From: Akebia trifoliata
Taxonomy: Eukaryota; Streptophyta; Magnoliopsida; Ranunculales; Lardizabalaceae
Length of the DNA stretch: 64,000 bases
Direction of reading: 5' to 3'
NCBI GenBank assembly: GCA_017979445.1
Contig: CM030706.1
Location: 26,514,281 to 26,578,280 of the forward strand
The translations under genes and the position numbers were made by a program. Below the pieces are notes generated by a model. It was given only the letters and a program-made list of their open reading frames with translations, did not search any database and was not told the origin of the DNA. Positions 22,149 through 33,689 of this stretch are shown here, piece after piece (the first letter of the stretch is position 1; each line of letters begins with the position of its first letter).

Positions 22149-23738
22149 ATGGAAGTACTTCCCACTCTTCCCAACTTGAAAAGGTATGGCATTGTTGATC
22201 CTTTCTTGGATAATTAGATAGAGTGTATGGATAATAATGAGAGGGCTCAATAATGTTTGAATAAGTTGGGGTTCACACTCTCCTTGCCAAAGATCCCATT
22301 GCAATGGACATTGACTGAGGCTATGTTGGGGTGTTAGGTTCCCAAACTCAATCTTTTCCGATTTGGCAAACATGAAATGACTCCCACCATTGAAGAGCTT
22401 GAAATATTATTGGGTCTCGAGATGTCGGGTGCCGTGGTTGTTCCACATTTACGTGATGGTTATCAAGGTGAGGCTTCCGACTTCTTAGGGATAAACTGTA
22501 AGTTTTTGAAGATTTGAGATGGTGGATCAATTTTGAAGGCCATGTCTAGATCTTTCTTGATTGAACGTCTTACATATCCCTCGAGGCCGTTGGTTCATTT
22601 TACTCACTTTGATGGTGGTGAGTAAACTCTTATTTTCGGGTGGCAGAGACATCATGGACCTTTCCCTCATTTTTATGATTCAACAAGTCCGAGAGGGACG
22701 TCGATTGGCCCCTATGCTTTTAAGTGAGATGTTTCAATCTCTCACAGCTTGTTCATCCGTTTATGATCAGATTTTTTGTAGATGGGCTCCACTCTTGTAG
22801 GTAAATTACAAACTTAGTACAAATTTTCAATTTAAATTTGCTGGTTTTCAAGAGTTTAAAAGGCTTCTCTTTTTGAAGCTTTGGTTTATGGATCACGTGG
22901 CCTCGATCGAAGAAGTTAACTGTCCATTTTTGTGTTAATGCCAATCTTGTGCTTATGATGTCGAGACGAGTCATTCCCTTGGCCTCGGGTGGCAAAGAGG
23001 AATGGTTCACTTTTATTTGTAACCTTGATGATGATGTAGTGGGATGGGTTGGTGCATTCCAACCCTGAGGGTCTCCGTGATTGCATTTGACGGGGCTCAT
23101 TTTCTTATTTTGATTGGTCTTCACAGGATGACTCACTATGTACCACTTCGGGTTCTTCGATAATTTGGCTATGATCAAGGTGTACTTACTCTTGAGAATT
23201 TAGCGAGTTGATTGGTCCTTTAACATCTATACCTCTGAGTCAACTCGTGAAAGAATGGAGCCGAGTTGAGGTTTTGAGACGACCTGTCTTTACAGCACAC
23301 ATATTCCCGTCATACTTATATTAAATTCGAGAACTCATCTCTAGAAGACAATTGGTGTCAATAGTGTCCCGAGCACGTCTTGGTGCTTTATCCTTTTTTG
23401 ATTATCAAGATCGAGTGCAGGAGTCCCAAACTGATTATCGTCGAATTCAGGTTATTTAGCTCAAATTTGATAAGAAAATGCAGAAAGAGATTGCTTGACT
23501 AACATCCAAACTTGCACGATCAAGATTTAGTAATAGTAGTAAAGTGGTTAGGATTCTAACCAAAGTTGTTGAGTTGAGGGACAGACTTTCCCAGAGCCCT
23601 CATTTTGACAATTTTGTAACATATTTCATAAGTCATGATGCTTCGGATGCTAAAAGAGTGATGATTAGCCAAGTTGCTCTGATCCGTGCTTTGGAAGAAC
23701 GTCTTGACTCCATCTTTATTTCTTACTGCGATGTTTGA
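22149..23738 (+). pseudogene. aORF1 of the old Tat element (antisense gene, about 530 codons), broken
   Basis: The frame opens with ATG at 22149 (MEVLPTLPNLKRYGIVDPFL) and matches the gene at 47174-48789 throughout. Examples are NLFRFGKHEMTPTIEELEILLGL against NLFRFGEHEMTPTREEMEVILGL, and GEASDFLGIN, FICNLDDDVVGWVGAFQP and PLRVLRxFGYDQG. The MTPTxEE..xLLGL phrase resembles that of plant mobile domain and DUF7745-like proteins found with plant Ty3/gypsy elements. Stops occur at about 22218, 22344 and 22518, with several frame changes later. The tail (23450-23738) is charged and coiled-coil-like. The segment at 22801-22900 is coding here (FQEFKRLLFLKLWFMDH), so the gene has no intron at that point. 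Function unknown. Confidence 0.75.
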
Positions 23739-25329
23739 CCGGTTGCGATGTTGTATTTCCGCTTCTTTGTATTTTTTTGAATGTATGCAAAATGTTGAAA
23801 GACTTATGCAAAGAAAATAGGTTTTATACTTACTTGGCTCAAGTATATCTATTGTTCTTAAAAACACAAGGATTTTATTAGATAAGTCTTAAATTTGTCG
23901 TCATTGACCAAAATAGTAGTTTTTTGAATTTTATGAAATGTCACTATCAAATGAGTATAATAAATTCAGATTTTGTAAAATCTTTGGTTGCGACGGTCTT
24001 GGTGTTTTTGCCAATCGTAGGGGATACGAGCATCAATCACTCTTTTGATTCCTTTAAAGTTATCCCCAGTACCCTGGCACTAGAAGACTATTTTCTGTTG
24101 AGGCCTCGGGATTTTGAATAGTTTTTGTCATTCACAGTTTATACTCTTGTGGGCCAGGACTTTTTATTTATTTATTTTTATTTTTTTGTTTTGTTTGTCA
24201 TTGTTGCCCCTGGCGCTAGTTACGAATTTCACCAAACTCAATAACTATTACACACCAATTTGTGTGGTGCTGACATTCTATTACGCTGAATGTGTGGATC
24301 CAATATTTCATCAGCATTATCATAATCCTTATATGAGATCTTGATTCTTTAGGACGTAAGTGCTTGGATCTATCTATTACTCAATTAGAACCATAATAGT
24401 TTGCCTTTCGGGTTTTCATCGTATCTGTTGTTTTGATTTTTTCATAGTCTGATTCTTTTACTTATAGTGTCATTTCATATTTTCACTATGCCCTTTCAGA
24501 CTATGCTTGTATTTTTTTGGATTTTTACATTATAAATCTTTCTCAGAGTCTCTGTGGCTTGGTGATTGAAGTTGAGCTGCGAGATCAACAACTCTACTCT
24601 TGTAGTGGCGTTCTTTCTTGAGTGATCGATCTAGATTCTCTTCTCAAGTTTTTCAACGACTTCTCGTGGCTCGATAACTCAAGTTGAGCCGCGACATCAA
24701 CTAGTCTATGCTTTAAGACGCTATTTTTTTCGAATATCCGATTTGGATTCCCCTCTCGAGTCTTCCAACAACTAATAAGACTTGAGGTCCGGATCAAGTT
24801 ACAAGATCATTGGTCCTGCCATCGTCATTGTGTTGCCCTAGAATATTTTCTGATCCGAAAATACTTTTAGTGATACAAAACGTTGGCTTAAGCTAATGGT
24901 TGTGGAAGAATACAAAAAAGTTAAGGTTTGGGTTTGTCTAGAATGGATTACACGTGGGGTTTGTCAATTTTTGTTTCGAAAAAGTGATCTATGTCTCCTC
25001 CCAACGTCTCTTGAACTTATTTAGGCTAGAAATTTGGGTCAAGCTCAAGATGAATTGTTTAAGTTTTTTATTTTTTTGATTTTTTTTATATTTTTAGCCG
25101 TTCATTATTTATCCTCATGAGGGCTAAGAGTACTTTGATGTTTTTGATTTTTTGTTCTTTATTTTTTTCTTCTTTTCTTTCCTCTTTTTTTTTGTTTTTG
25201 TTTTATAATGTTGACTTGCTCCAGTCTTAGGTTAAGAAATGAACGTGATGGCTCAAAAGAGCTGACTAAGGCTGGAATTTTTTGGATAGCAAAGATGGCA
25301 TTTCGTCATCTCAAAATCAGGTTTTAGGT
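23739..25329. other. Non-coding spacer between aORF1 end and integrase end (old Tat)
   Basis: About 1.6 kb without coding content. At 24550-24772 lies a two-copy tandem unit of about 110 bp (each with GGCT[TC]G.T.A[CT]T.AAGTTGAGC and CTCTCGAG/CTTCTCAAG). The same two-copy unit occurs at 46172-46385 in the younger Tat, in the same relative place. A T-rich stretch lies at 25060-25210. Confidence 0.5.
24550..24772 (-). repeat. Conserved two-copy tandem unit in the integrase-aORF1 spacer (old Tat)
   Basis: Two diverged copies of about 110 bp. On the minus strand each carries a GAGAGGGGAAxxCxxAT-like stretch and CGGCTCAACTTGAGTTATCG or its variant. Matched by 46172-46385 on the plus strand of the younger Tat. 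Non-coding in both. Confidence 0.6.
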
Positions 25330-26510
25330 GTAATATTTCTTGATAGTGTCAGTATTGATCGGTTGAGGGAAGACTTCTTCATCTATCTCTATGAGATCAG
25401 AGCTCTTCCCGTCTTCATCTTTTGTACGATAAATAGTTCCTTGTAGTTTGGTCGAAACTTTTCTCTGACATCTTCTTGGATTGGCAGAATTTTTTTTCAA
25501 AATAAGGTCTCCTAGCGAGAAATCTCTATGCTTGACTTTTTTGTTGTAGGGGCGAGCTACTCGTCATTGATAGATCTTTCTATGGAAAATGATTGCAAGA
25601 TGTTTTCCTTCAATCAGATTTAACTGGTCAAATCGAGCTTGAACCCATTGAGCTTCATCCAACTCTACTTCTTTCAAGATTCGGAGGGAGGGGATCATAA
25701 CTTCTACAAGCAAAACTACTTCCATTCCGTATACTAGTGAGTAAGGCGTTGTCCCAGTCGAAGTCCTGAAATGAGATTCGATAGGCGTGAAGTGCAAAAG
25801 GCAACATGTCCTGCCAATCATTATATGTAACAGTTATCTTCCCGATAATTCTCTTAATGTTTTTGGTGGCTGCCTCGATGGCTCAGTTCATCATGGGTTT
25901 GTAGGGTTCTAAGTTGTGATAAGTAATTTGGAAGTCTTCGTACATCTTTATCATGTTCTTATTTTTGAAGTTTTTGGCATCGTTAGTTACTATTCCATTG
26001 GGAACCCATATCGACAGATGATGTTGTTCTTTACAAACTTCAAGACGTTGTTTTACGTGACATTGGCATAAGATACTGCTTCTACCCATTGGTGAAATAA
26101 TCGATAGCAACTAGGATGAAACGATGCCCATTTGCAATTTTTGAGAAGATTTGTCTAATGACGTCCATGCCCCAGAGTGAAAAGGGCCAAGGGGTGGTCA
26201 TATTATGTAATTCTAAACACGAAACGTTAATCTTATTAGCATAAATGGCATTTTCGAACATGTTGATAGCAGTCACTCTCCATTGTCATCCAGTAATATC
26301 TCATCCTCATGATCTTATTGACTAGCATATGACCATTCATGTGAGGTCCACAGACTCCATCATGTACAGTCTCGATCAATCGTTTTGCTTATGTTTCTGC
26401 CACGCATCGGAGCAAGACTTCGTGATATGATTTCTTATATAGAAATTTGTTATTTAAAAATAATTGGCCTGCCAATTTTTGAATGGTTCTTCGATCATTT
26501 GACGTTGCTT
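25330..26510 (-). pseudogene. Integrase of the old Tat element, broken
   Basis: The minus strand reads HNMTTPWPFSLWGMDVI (first catalytic Asp, near 26165), NGHRFILVAIDYFT, a TNDAKN segment (second Asp, near 25975) and an AIEAATKN segment (catalytic Glu, near 25880). The C-terminal part follows: GTTPYSLVYGMEVVLLVEV, LKEVELDEAQWVQARFDQLNL and FPQPINTDTIKKYY ending near 25330. Frames change at least four times. The matching plus-strand integrase is 44396-45623. The catalytic residues are still recognisable although the frame is lost. Confidence 0.8.
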
Positions 26511-26523
26511 CTAATGGAAGGGT

Positions 26524-27130
26524 TCAATCTTCGAGGTATGCCTTGATGTCCGAGTACCATGATTTTTCTTCGGGTTCTTCTATTTCGACGGGAAGACAAT
26601 AGGCTGGCTCATCTTGAATTTCAATCTCAATAGGATCGATGACTAGATCTTCTGAAATATTGATTATGTAAACAAGTGTAGCTAGTGCATCTACGAATTG
26701 ATTTTTAGCTCTCAGCATGTATGTGAATGAAATCTTATTAAAACTAGAGCATTATTCTTCGAGATACTCATGGTAAGGAATCGATTTTTGCTTTCAAGTC
26801 TTTCATTTTCCAGTCGTTCTGATAGACTACTAGGCTTGAATCTCCGATTATGTCAATTTCATCTACCTCGAGATCTAATACTGCTTTCAACCCTATTGTG
26901 CATGCCTCATATTCAACCTCATTTTTAAAACATGGGAACTTTAATCTAATGGCGATTGGTATATGGGACCCATCCGGCTTGATCAAGACTGTCCTTATTC
27001 CATTCCCTTTCTGATTAGTTACTTTGTCAAAATACATTTTCCAGTCTAGTTCTTCACCATCATCCTCAATCTCAGTGAGTAATATGACTTTGTCGGGAAA
27101 GTTTGTCTTCAATGGCTTGTAATTGCACAA
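26524..27130 (-). pseudogene. Second (archaeal-type) RNase H of the old Tat element, broken
   Basis: Reads WKMYFDKVTNQKGNGIRTVL (YFDGA changed to YFDKV, first Asp kept), NEVEYEACTIGLKAVLDLEVDEIDIIGDSSLVV (catalytic Glu and Asp present) and AKNQFVDALATLVYI (last Asp). A second RNase H after the Ty3-type one is known for the Tat lineage. It is continuous from 27130 to 26768, then shifted. It continues into a Glu-rich tail (PAYCLPVEIEEPEEKSW) leading to integrase. Confidence 0.75.
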
Positions 27131-27139
27131 CGAGTGCTA

Positions 27140-27702
27140 GGCTAAGTAGTCGGTAATGGCTTGTCCCTTAATGGCGCTTGAGTGACATAGGTGATGTCAA
27201 CTCATATAACAATAGCTGTCATTTTGTAGTGCGGCCTGTTAACACTGGTTTCTCGAAAAGGTATTTCAAGGGGTTCATTTTGGCAATAGGCATAGTTAAG
27301 TAACTAAATAGATAATGGCGAAGTCATTAAGATTCCCAAACTAATGCACAACAAGTCTTTTCGAGTGTCGAATATTTCACTTCGTACTCAGTAAACTTCT
27401 TGCTGAGATAATAAATGGCTTGTTCCTTTCATCCCAATCATCGTGTTGTCCTAATACACATCCCATTGACATTTCTTACTCTGAGATATACATCAGCAGA
27501 GGTAGTCCTAGAGTAGAAGGAACTAATATTGGTGGATTGAGCAGATATTACTTGATCTTATTGAAAGTTTCCTGACAGTCCTTGTTCCATTTCTTCGACA
27601 TGTCCTTTTTGAGTAGCTTGAAGACTAGCTCACAGATAGGCATGAGTTGAGCAGTAAACCGACTAATGTACTATATTCTCCCCGAGAAAATCCAATTTTT
27701 GC
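27140..27702 (-). pseudogene. C-terminal RT connection and Ty3-type RNase H of the old Tat element
   Basis: Starts with a degraded GRI.YISRFTAQLMPICEL (the segment after the RT thumb), then KKWNKDCQETFNKIK, AIYYLSKKFTEYEVKYSTLEKTCCALVW and KYLFEKPVLTGRTTK. All have close partners at 43255-43800. The frame is broken at many places. Confidence 0.7.
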
Positions 27703-28130
27703 TTGATCGACTTGCTTCCATGAACGATTGGTAATTTGTGGACGACAAGATCTGTGTCTAACCCAAGCATATCACTATATGACCATGCAAAGACATCTTG
27801 ATAATTCTGTAAAAGTTCGACCATTTCTTCTTTTTCTTGATGTGTTAGTAAGGCTCCGATTTTGACGATTTGTGGGTCCTCTTCGGTACCAAGGTTGATT
27901 GAATCTGTATCCTCAATGTTTGACTGAACACCTTACTCATGACGTTCTACCAAGTCTTTGATTTCTTTTGGTGAGTATTCCATTTCTTCCTCAAACTCTT
28001 CTTCAATTCCCATTAGGTCAAAGTTGAGCTCAAGATCAAAATCATACTCGTCCTTTTCAAACTTTTTTCTATCTAAGTACTCATTTAGTTGAGACAAATC
28101 CCTTGAAAACTTTTTGTTTATTTTTAGAAA
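27703..28130 (-). pseudogene. RT N-terminal linker of the old Tat element, ending at an RT-core deletion
   Basis: Reads EEDPQIVKIGALL, YQDVFAWSYSDMLGLDTDLVVHKLPI and SKSIKQKL, matching 42376-42570 in the younger Tat. Immediately after SIKQKL (about 27703) the sequence jumps to the GFLGRIQYISRF position (43255 in the younger copy). About 690 bp coding for RT fingers and palm, including the YVDD box, are therefore missing. Confidence 0.75.
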
Positions 28131-28217
28131 ATATCTATTTTTTTACAATTTTGAAAGGTTTTTTATTTTTTATTTTATTTTTGAAGAATATTTGATTTTT
28201 TGTTGCTTTTTGGATAT

Positions 28218-28257
28218 CTGAAATAAGAATAACAATCATGAAAATTCATTAGTAAAG
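28218..28257 (-). other. Probable 3' splice site upstream of RT (old Tat)
   Basis: The minus strand shows TTTACTAATGAATTTTCATG, then a pyrimidine-rich run ending ATTTCAG at 28218. The younger Tat keeps the same arrangement at 41948-41988 (CACTAATAAATTTTCATGAT, then CTTGTTTCAG). Branch-point-like ACTAAT plus pyrimidine tract plus CAG agrees with the intron known between protease and RT in Ogre-like elements. No donor was identified. Confidence 0.5.
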
Positions 28258-28868
28258 ATAGGGAGCCCTCAAAACAGTCTTTCCTCGAGGACGAGGACTC
28301 GTTATGTTCCTTGAAAAAATTAGATATGTGTAAGGGCATTTTTTTTAAGCTACTGCAGCCTCAAAGGTTAATAAGAATTCTTCCCAGTTGTGCAAGACCT
28401 CACCTTTCTCTGATGGGGCGGATAAGGTGGGAATGTAGTTATATTGGTGGTTCAGAGATGACCATCACCTCCATTGGACTGCTGTTAGGGTCGGGCGTGG
28501 TCCCTCCCAAACTTGGTAAGATGATTATTGATGTCCAGTCGATACCAATGGAGAAAGGTGATTTATTCTTTTCACTTACAGTGACTTCCATATTTGCAGG
28601 TTCTCCCGTTGTTTTTTTTGTAGATTTTTGTTGGAATCCCCACTGAACAAGACGTCAATGCCTTCCACAAGGGAGGGTCAGGACTCAATAACTAATTCTT
28701 CTTAAATATGCTTGGGTTTGAAACTTATTATTCTCGACTTTCTGGTTGGCTTTGCTAGTAGTTGATCTGATAAGCTATCGGGTCTAGTTTGAGATTTTGA
28801 AAATTTGACATTGATATGAAGGACTCTGTCCAGATTCCAGACATTTGGTTCACGATTTTGTTTTCTAA
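28258..28868 (-). other. Linker between G-patch and RT (old Tat), decayed
   Basis: Corresponds to 41338-41950 of the younger Tat, an acidic linker of low conservation. No intact frame. If the downstream splice site is real, part of this stretch is intronic. Confidence 0.4.
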
Positions 28869-29075
28869 CTAACTGGAGTCTCTCTTTCTGTCATTCATAT
28901 CTGATATATCCTTTTTTGTAGGCCTGAACCCCAAATCGAAATGAAGGGTATGTTTCTTTGCTACTACCAGGGTGGCTTTTCCTTTTTCTCCCAGTCTTAA
29001 CCCTTGCCTGGATTGGTAACCTATTTTCTTCAAGACCCGGCCAATTATCAAATTTGCCCTTGATAATTCTACCAT
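28869..29075 (-). pseudogene. G-patch domain downstream of protease (old Tat)
   Basis: The minus strand reads NLIIGRVLKKIGYQSRQGLRLGEKGKA, then a LGFRPTKKDISDMNDRKR tail. The pattern xxGYxxxQGLGxxxxG is that of G-patch RNA/helicase-binding modules, found after protease in several retroelements. One Gly of GLG has become Arg. It matches 41121-41337. Confidence 0.7.
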
Positions 29076-29690
29076 TATTTTTTTTCCTTCTCGACATAAT
29101 TAACGGTAGCGAATTGGTAAGAATGGTACAGTGCCTTGTCCTTCGTAATTTCTATGTCTATGAAGGGAACATCCAGAGCTTTCCCAGTCGGGATCAAGTT
29201 TTTTGCTAAGACAGATATTATCCTCTGCCCTATGATAAATTTGACTCTCTGGTGTAAAGAAGAAGGTATTGTCTTTGCAATATGGATCCATAGCCTACCC
29301 AGCAGCAAGTTGAATGTCGTCGGTATTTCCATGACTTCGAATATTACCTCAAATGTACAAGGGCCTATAGTAATCGGTAAGTCCACATCTTTTACAGAAT
29401 CCTTTCTTGAACTGTCAAAACCTCAAATAACCTTATTGTTTGGTTTGACATGTGATCAGTTGACGTTGAGATTGCAGAAGATTTCAAGAGGATAGACGTT
29501 GAGAGTTGAGTCATTGTCGATTAATACCCTGGCAACCATCATGTCCTTGCACATGACCATGATATTTAACGGTTCGACGTGCCCCCATTCTTCTAGTAAG
29601 AATTCACTTTCTGGGAAGACAATGGGATTGGGAGCCATGATCTAACCTACTATTTGCTCCAACTGTACCGAAGAAGTGGTCACAGGTACA
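29076..29690 (-). pseudogene. Aspartic protease of the old Tat element, broken
   Basis: Reads APNPIVFPESEFLLEEWGH, MMVARVLIDNDSTLNVYPL (catalytic Asp of the Tat-type L-I-D-N-G-S motif kept, Gly changed to Asp), VDLPITIGPCTFEVIFEVME, FNLLLGRLWIH (family: LLGRPWIH) and HQRVKFIIGQRIISVLAKNLIP. A stop follows NVN near 29455. The LLGR helix and flap order are preserved. Confidence 0.8.
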
Positions 29691-30450
29691 TGCAATTTTC
29701 TCAAGACTCTTAACAGTTCTTTTTTATATTCTTCTGATTTTTGTAGAAGACCCAGATTACTGATCTAAACTGGCTATTTGTCTAATTGGTCTAAATATTA
29801 TGCTCACCCTTGCGAATATGCTTAATGAAATCTGTAGCCTCCTTATCCGACACTCTCACATTTTTCTCTTTTTTGTCATCCTCGTATATCTTGTCATTTC
29901 CATTTACTTTCATTTTATCTTCATCATCTGTTCCCTTTGCTATTTTTTTGTTTTTTTCTTGATGTTATTCCTTCTATCGGTACTTTCTAGCACCTCCTTA
30001 CTTTTTTCATGTGACCAATGTCAGCCATCATCACTTTTTTCATTATCTCGACTCTGACAGATGTGATGATGGTTGTCTCATAGCTCTATGGGACTACTTG
30101 GTTAGAGCTATACGGGAATAGTTTTGGTGAAAATATGATTATTGGAGGTGGATCAAATTTTATGTTAACGATAAGGGGTGGAGGTTGTGATTTGGATGTT
30201 GTGGTGGAGGAATGAGCTACTTGAGGGGTTGATGAAGTATAAGGAATGACGAGTGATGGTCACGAGAATTGGATGTAAGGTATATGAATGGGGGTTGAGT
30301 CGTATTTTGAGGATTTGGCAATTTATAGGGTATAATGAGAGGTTGTAGGGTGGCAGAATTGGGGATTTGATAAGTAGATGGATGGTGAGATTGGTCATTC
30401 TTATTGGTAATCGAGAATCCTAAGGTGGCTTTGTCGTGTATTAAGTAATG
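29691..30450 (-). pseudogene. Pro/Ser/Thr-rich linker between gag and protease (old Tat)
   Basis: A minus-strand open stretch (30398-30165) is rich in Pro, Ser, Thr, Ile and Tyr, with the SLYPI..SYTLHPI rhythm seen as SRPPLIIPYTLPTS repeats at 39750-39900 in the younger Tat. A degraded DIGHMKK..RCYKVP segment (about 30030-29985) corresponds to the DIGHMTRSGRCYKVP there. Confidence 0.6.
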
Positions 30451-30914
30451 GCATTAACTATTGATGTCTATAGTTCCTTTGTTAGGTGGATTCTAATCTT
30501 CAACCTGATAGAAGCTATTAAAGCTAATTGATTAAAGTCTAGTTCTTCGAGAATGACATTTATTGCATACCCGCTTCTCCCTCTATTGTGGGTAGGTAAG
30601 GGGTCCAGGTTGGTGGAGGCGTCGGAGCCGATAAGGTTGGTGGAACTTGTACTCTCAGTACTAGTACAAGGATGAAGAGGGGTCGGTTTGGTTGTACGTT
30701 GTTAATTTGCGTTTCTTCATTCTTCCTTCCCAAAGGTACTGGTTTTTTCTGATGAGGAACCCCTACTGCTGCCCCTAAGCTTGTGAAATCAAATATTAGA
30801 TAGGTTCGGATCCCGTCCTCGATTCGATTGGTTACCTATACTAGGTTTAAAAAGGTGTTTGTAGAGTATCCCATCAGATGAGTATAGAAAGCATGCCCTA
30901 ATGTTGAGATGAAC
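30451..30914 (-). pseudogene. Gag C-terminal part of the old Tat element, downstream of a solo LTR
   Basis: Directly after the LTR target site the minus strand reads TFISTLGHAFYTHLMGYSTNTF, then EDGIRTYLI and NNVQPNRPLFI, matching TIFISTLGHSFYTHLVGHTT and NNVQPVQPIFI in the younger Tat. Stops at about 30829 and 30575. The frame resumes exactly across the solo LTR (30920-32670) when one target-site copy is removed. Confidence 0.75.
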
Positions 30915-30919
30915 GTGGT

Positions 30920-32670
30920 TGAAAGCGCCCTCGATCCGCGGGGTGCGCGGATCCATTTTTGACCCTTGAGGTTTGGGAGTCGCCACCTAGTTATTACGGT
31001 CTAGGAACTGATCAATGACTCTAAACAGATAAAAAAACCTAATCTAGAATCAAAAAAAGCTGAATTCGGGGATCATGTTACGGGGTTGGAAGGTATTAGG
31101 CACCAACCCCACCCGGCCAAAGCTGGTCTCTACTAACTTTCCAAATAAATTACATTGCTAAAAACCTAGATAATAATAAATAAATAAATAAAAGTTATAC
31201 CTTTCCGATAGCAAATACTTTGTTCCCTAAGATCCGACAAAAATTACTCCTTGTACCGTACTCCTTGCTTGGTTCTGTCTCCGGATTTGATTCCTGATCT
31301 CCGAGGCAAGGTATCTCTACTTTCTTGGATCTGAATTCTTCAAGTTTGTTGTAGATTTTGAGATGTTTTTGGAAGGCTTTTAGGTGTTTCTTAGGCTAAA
31401 ATCGAAGGAGGGATGTTAGGTAAGGAGTTGGGGCTCCAAAACTAGGGTTTATGGGAGGCTAGGGGGCTTTTAGACCTACTTCTCTTAGGGTTTATGATTT
31501 GATACGAAAATAAGGTGTGAGCACCCCTATTTATAGATTATTTTAGGGGTTGATTTTGATAGAGTTAGTGTTTAGTTAGAGTTCTTTTAATTAGAGTTGT
31601 GTCTTAGTTAGAATTGTTTTAGGTAGAATTGTGTTTTAATTAGAATTATTTTAGGTAGAATTATTTTTTAGTTAGAACTCTATTAGATAGAGTTATTTTT
31701 TAATTAGAACTCTATTATGATTTTGACTTTTGGTCTTATTTGATTGACTTTTAATATTTTGACTTTAGTCTTAATTGATTGACTTTTAATATTTTGACTT
31801 CAGTCTTGCTTAATTGACTTTAATTTTGACTTTAGTCTCACTTGATTAACTTTAATACCTTGACTTTAGTCTTGCTTGATTTACTTTTAATTTTTGGAGG
31901 CCCCTCCTCCATTATTTCTTTAATTCTTTGGACCCCCAAATAGAGGGGTCCTTAAAGAAATATCTCACGAACCCTCAACAATTTTACTTGAAAGCCCGAT
32001 TGATCGATTTTTTAATTCAAAATTTTAAATTAATTTTATCAATGTTTCACTTTAATTATTTAATATTTTATTTATTAATTTCAAAAAAATTTATTATGAA
32101 AATTGTGAAATTATCGTTTTGCCCCCGGAGAGGACTTTTCACGTTTCAAGTTGATTTTTAATGTTCTAAGATGTTTTAGAATTGATTTTTCATAAGGAAT
32201 TCAATGGAAATATTAGTTTGTGTCATTTATGAAATTTTTTGTGTGAAATGGTCATGAACTTTATGAGGGGCATTTTCGTAATTTTGTCAAATTCTGTTAA
32301 AATTGGTGAAATGATTTATTTAGTTCCGATTTGTTATTTTATGTGTTTGAATGGATTTTCCTAAGCGTAACGTAGGCTCTAGGGTTGTTTTGAGGTTAGG
32401 GGTATTTTGGTAATTTAATAATTTTTTAGTGATTTTTATCGTAAAACTTCTTTTTGGTCTGCAAGATGATGACTTCTATGTTTCTGGGGACGTATTTTCC
32501 TAGCGTAGCGTGGTTTCTAAGGTTTTGTCAATTCGAGATATCTCATCTGGATTCCTGAAACACATCCGGTAAAAAAATAAAGCAATGGAATACACATCCA
32601 TCATTGGGAATCATTGCGATCGGGTTGACGAGTTGATTAATCAGGCGAGTGCAAAAATGGGGTGTCTACA
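30920..32670 (-). mobile_element. Solo LTR of a Ty3/gypsy (Tat-like) family, TSD GTGGT
   Basis: On the minus strand it runs from TGTAGACACCCCATTTTTGC at 32670 to GGCGCTTTCA at 30920 (1751 bp). GTGGT flanks it on both sides (30915-30919 and 32671-32675). There is no internal domain, so it is a recombination-derived solo LTR. A TATA box (CTATAAATAGG on the minus strand) lies at 31527-31538. Repeats of TTTTGACTTTAGTCTTxxTT lie at 31730-31885. It interrupts gag of the old Tat. The same family is at 51140-54730. Confidence 0.88.
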
Positions 32671-32675
32671 GTGGT

Positions 32676-33575
32676 GTTCATTTCTTATTCAGTCATTGCA
32701 AGCCTTACTTGTGAAGTAGACTCTCCCCACCTCTAAGCGTACTCTTTTACCGTCTCCATTTGTTTTGGCATCATCTTAGCCATGTCATTCTGATCTAAAC
32801 CCACATTTTTATTGAATCGATAATTGTGCTAGAACATTTCAGTCAAGTCCTGCCAATTCTTGATGAGTGTATGGTCCAATCCTAAGAACCATTTGAAGGT
32901 TGACCCAGTTAAGCTTCTTTAGAACAGCTGTACCAATTGCCTGTCATCCTCGCCATATTAGTATATGGACCAACAGTACAGCTTTAGATGTGACAGAGGA
33001 CACCTACCCCATTGTATTTCTCGAATTCCAGATATTTGAACTTGACCGGTAGATGCGATTTTGGATAAAAATAGAAGTCCTTAAATCGAGTTCTACTCAT
33101 GGTGTTGAGGCCTTTAATTCTCCTCATTTCTTCCTAGAAAAACTCGGTTTGTTTGGCCATTTTTTCATCTGTCAAACTCTTGGCTTCTGTGGCTTTATAC
33201 TCACATTCGTCATCAAGAATGATCACATGAGAGGTCAATTCTGCTGAATATAGAGCGGGGGCCTTGGTTTCCCGGAACTGTGGGTGGCAAGGTGGTCTGT
33301 GGCCTTTGTGGAGGTTGTTCAGGAAGATCTTGATTTGATCCTAATGCGTGGTACTATACTGTCTAAGCATGTACGAAGTTAGTGTTAGCTAACACAACGC
33401 TCAACATCTTTTCTTGTCGTTCAATAGTTTTCAATAATACTGCGATCCTTGCATCAATATCCGATGTTTCGACCATTGCAAGTTGTGGCACTTCAAAAGT
33501 ATTCATGGTGGTTGTTAAAGATCTGAGGAAATATGGTGGCTTCTCTAGCAGTTTATATTTCTTTCGTTTGGTCAC
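32676..33575 (-). pseudogene. Gag N-terminal and central part of the old Tat element
   Basis: Opens at 33575 with MTKRKKYKLLEKPPYFLRSL; the younger Tat has KRPRKKYLPPDNPPYFLRS at 37947. A stop ends the first stretch at 33360. The conserved central gag (about 33026-32676) reads EFEKYNGVGCPLSHLKLY, RSLTGSTFKWFLGLDHTLIKNWQDL, DQNDMAKMMPKQMETVKEYA and MTE.EMNT. Several Gln or Trp codons are now stops. The family role is the particle coat. The 3' continuation is at 30451-30914 beyond the solo LTR. Confidence 0.8.
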
Positions 33576-33689
33576 CTATGGGTACAGAAGATCAAGAGTT
33601 ACTATCTTATTTACAAAAAAAGAAAATGCATGATGTTTTATTAGGTCGGGTCAAGTTATTTATTATAAGGTAAATGAGTTTTAAATATA

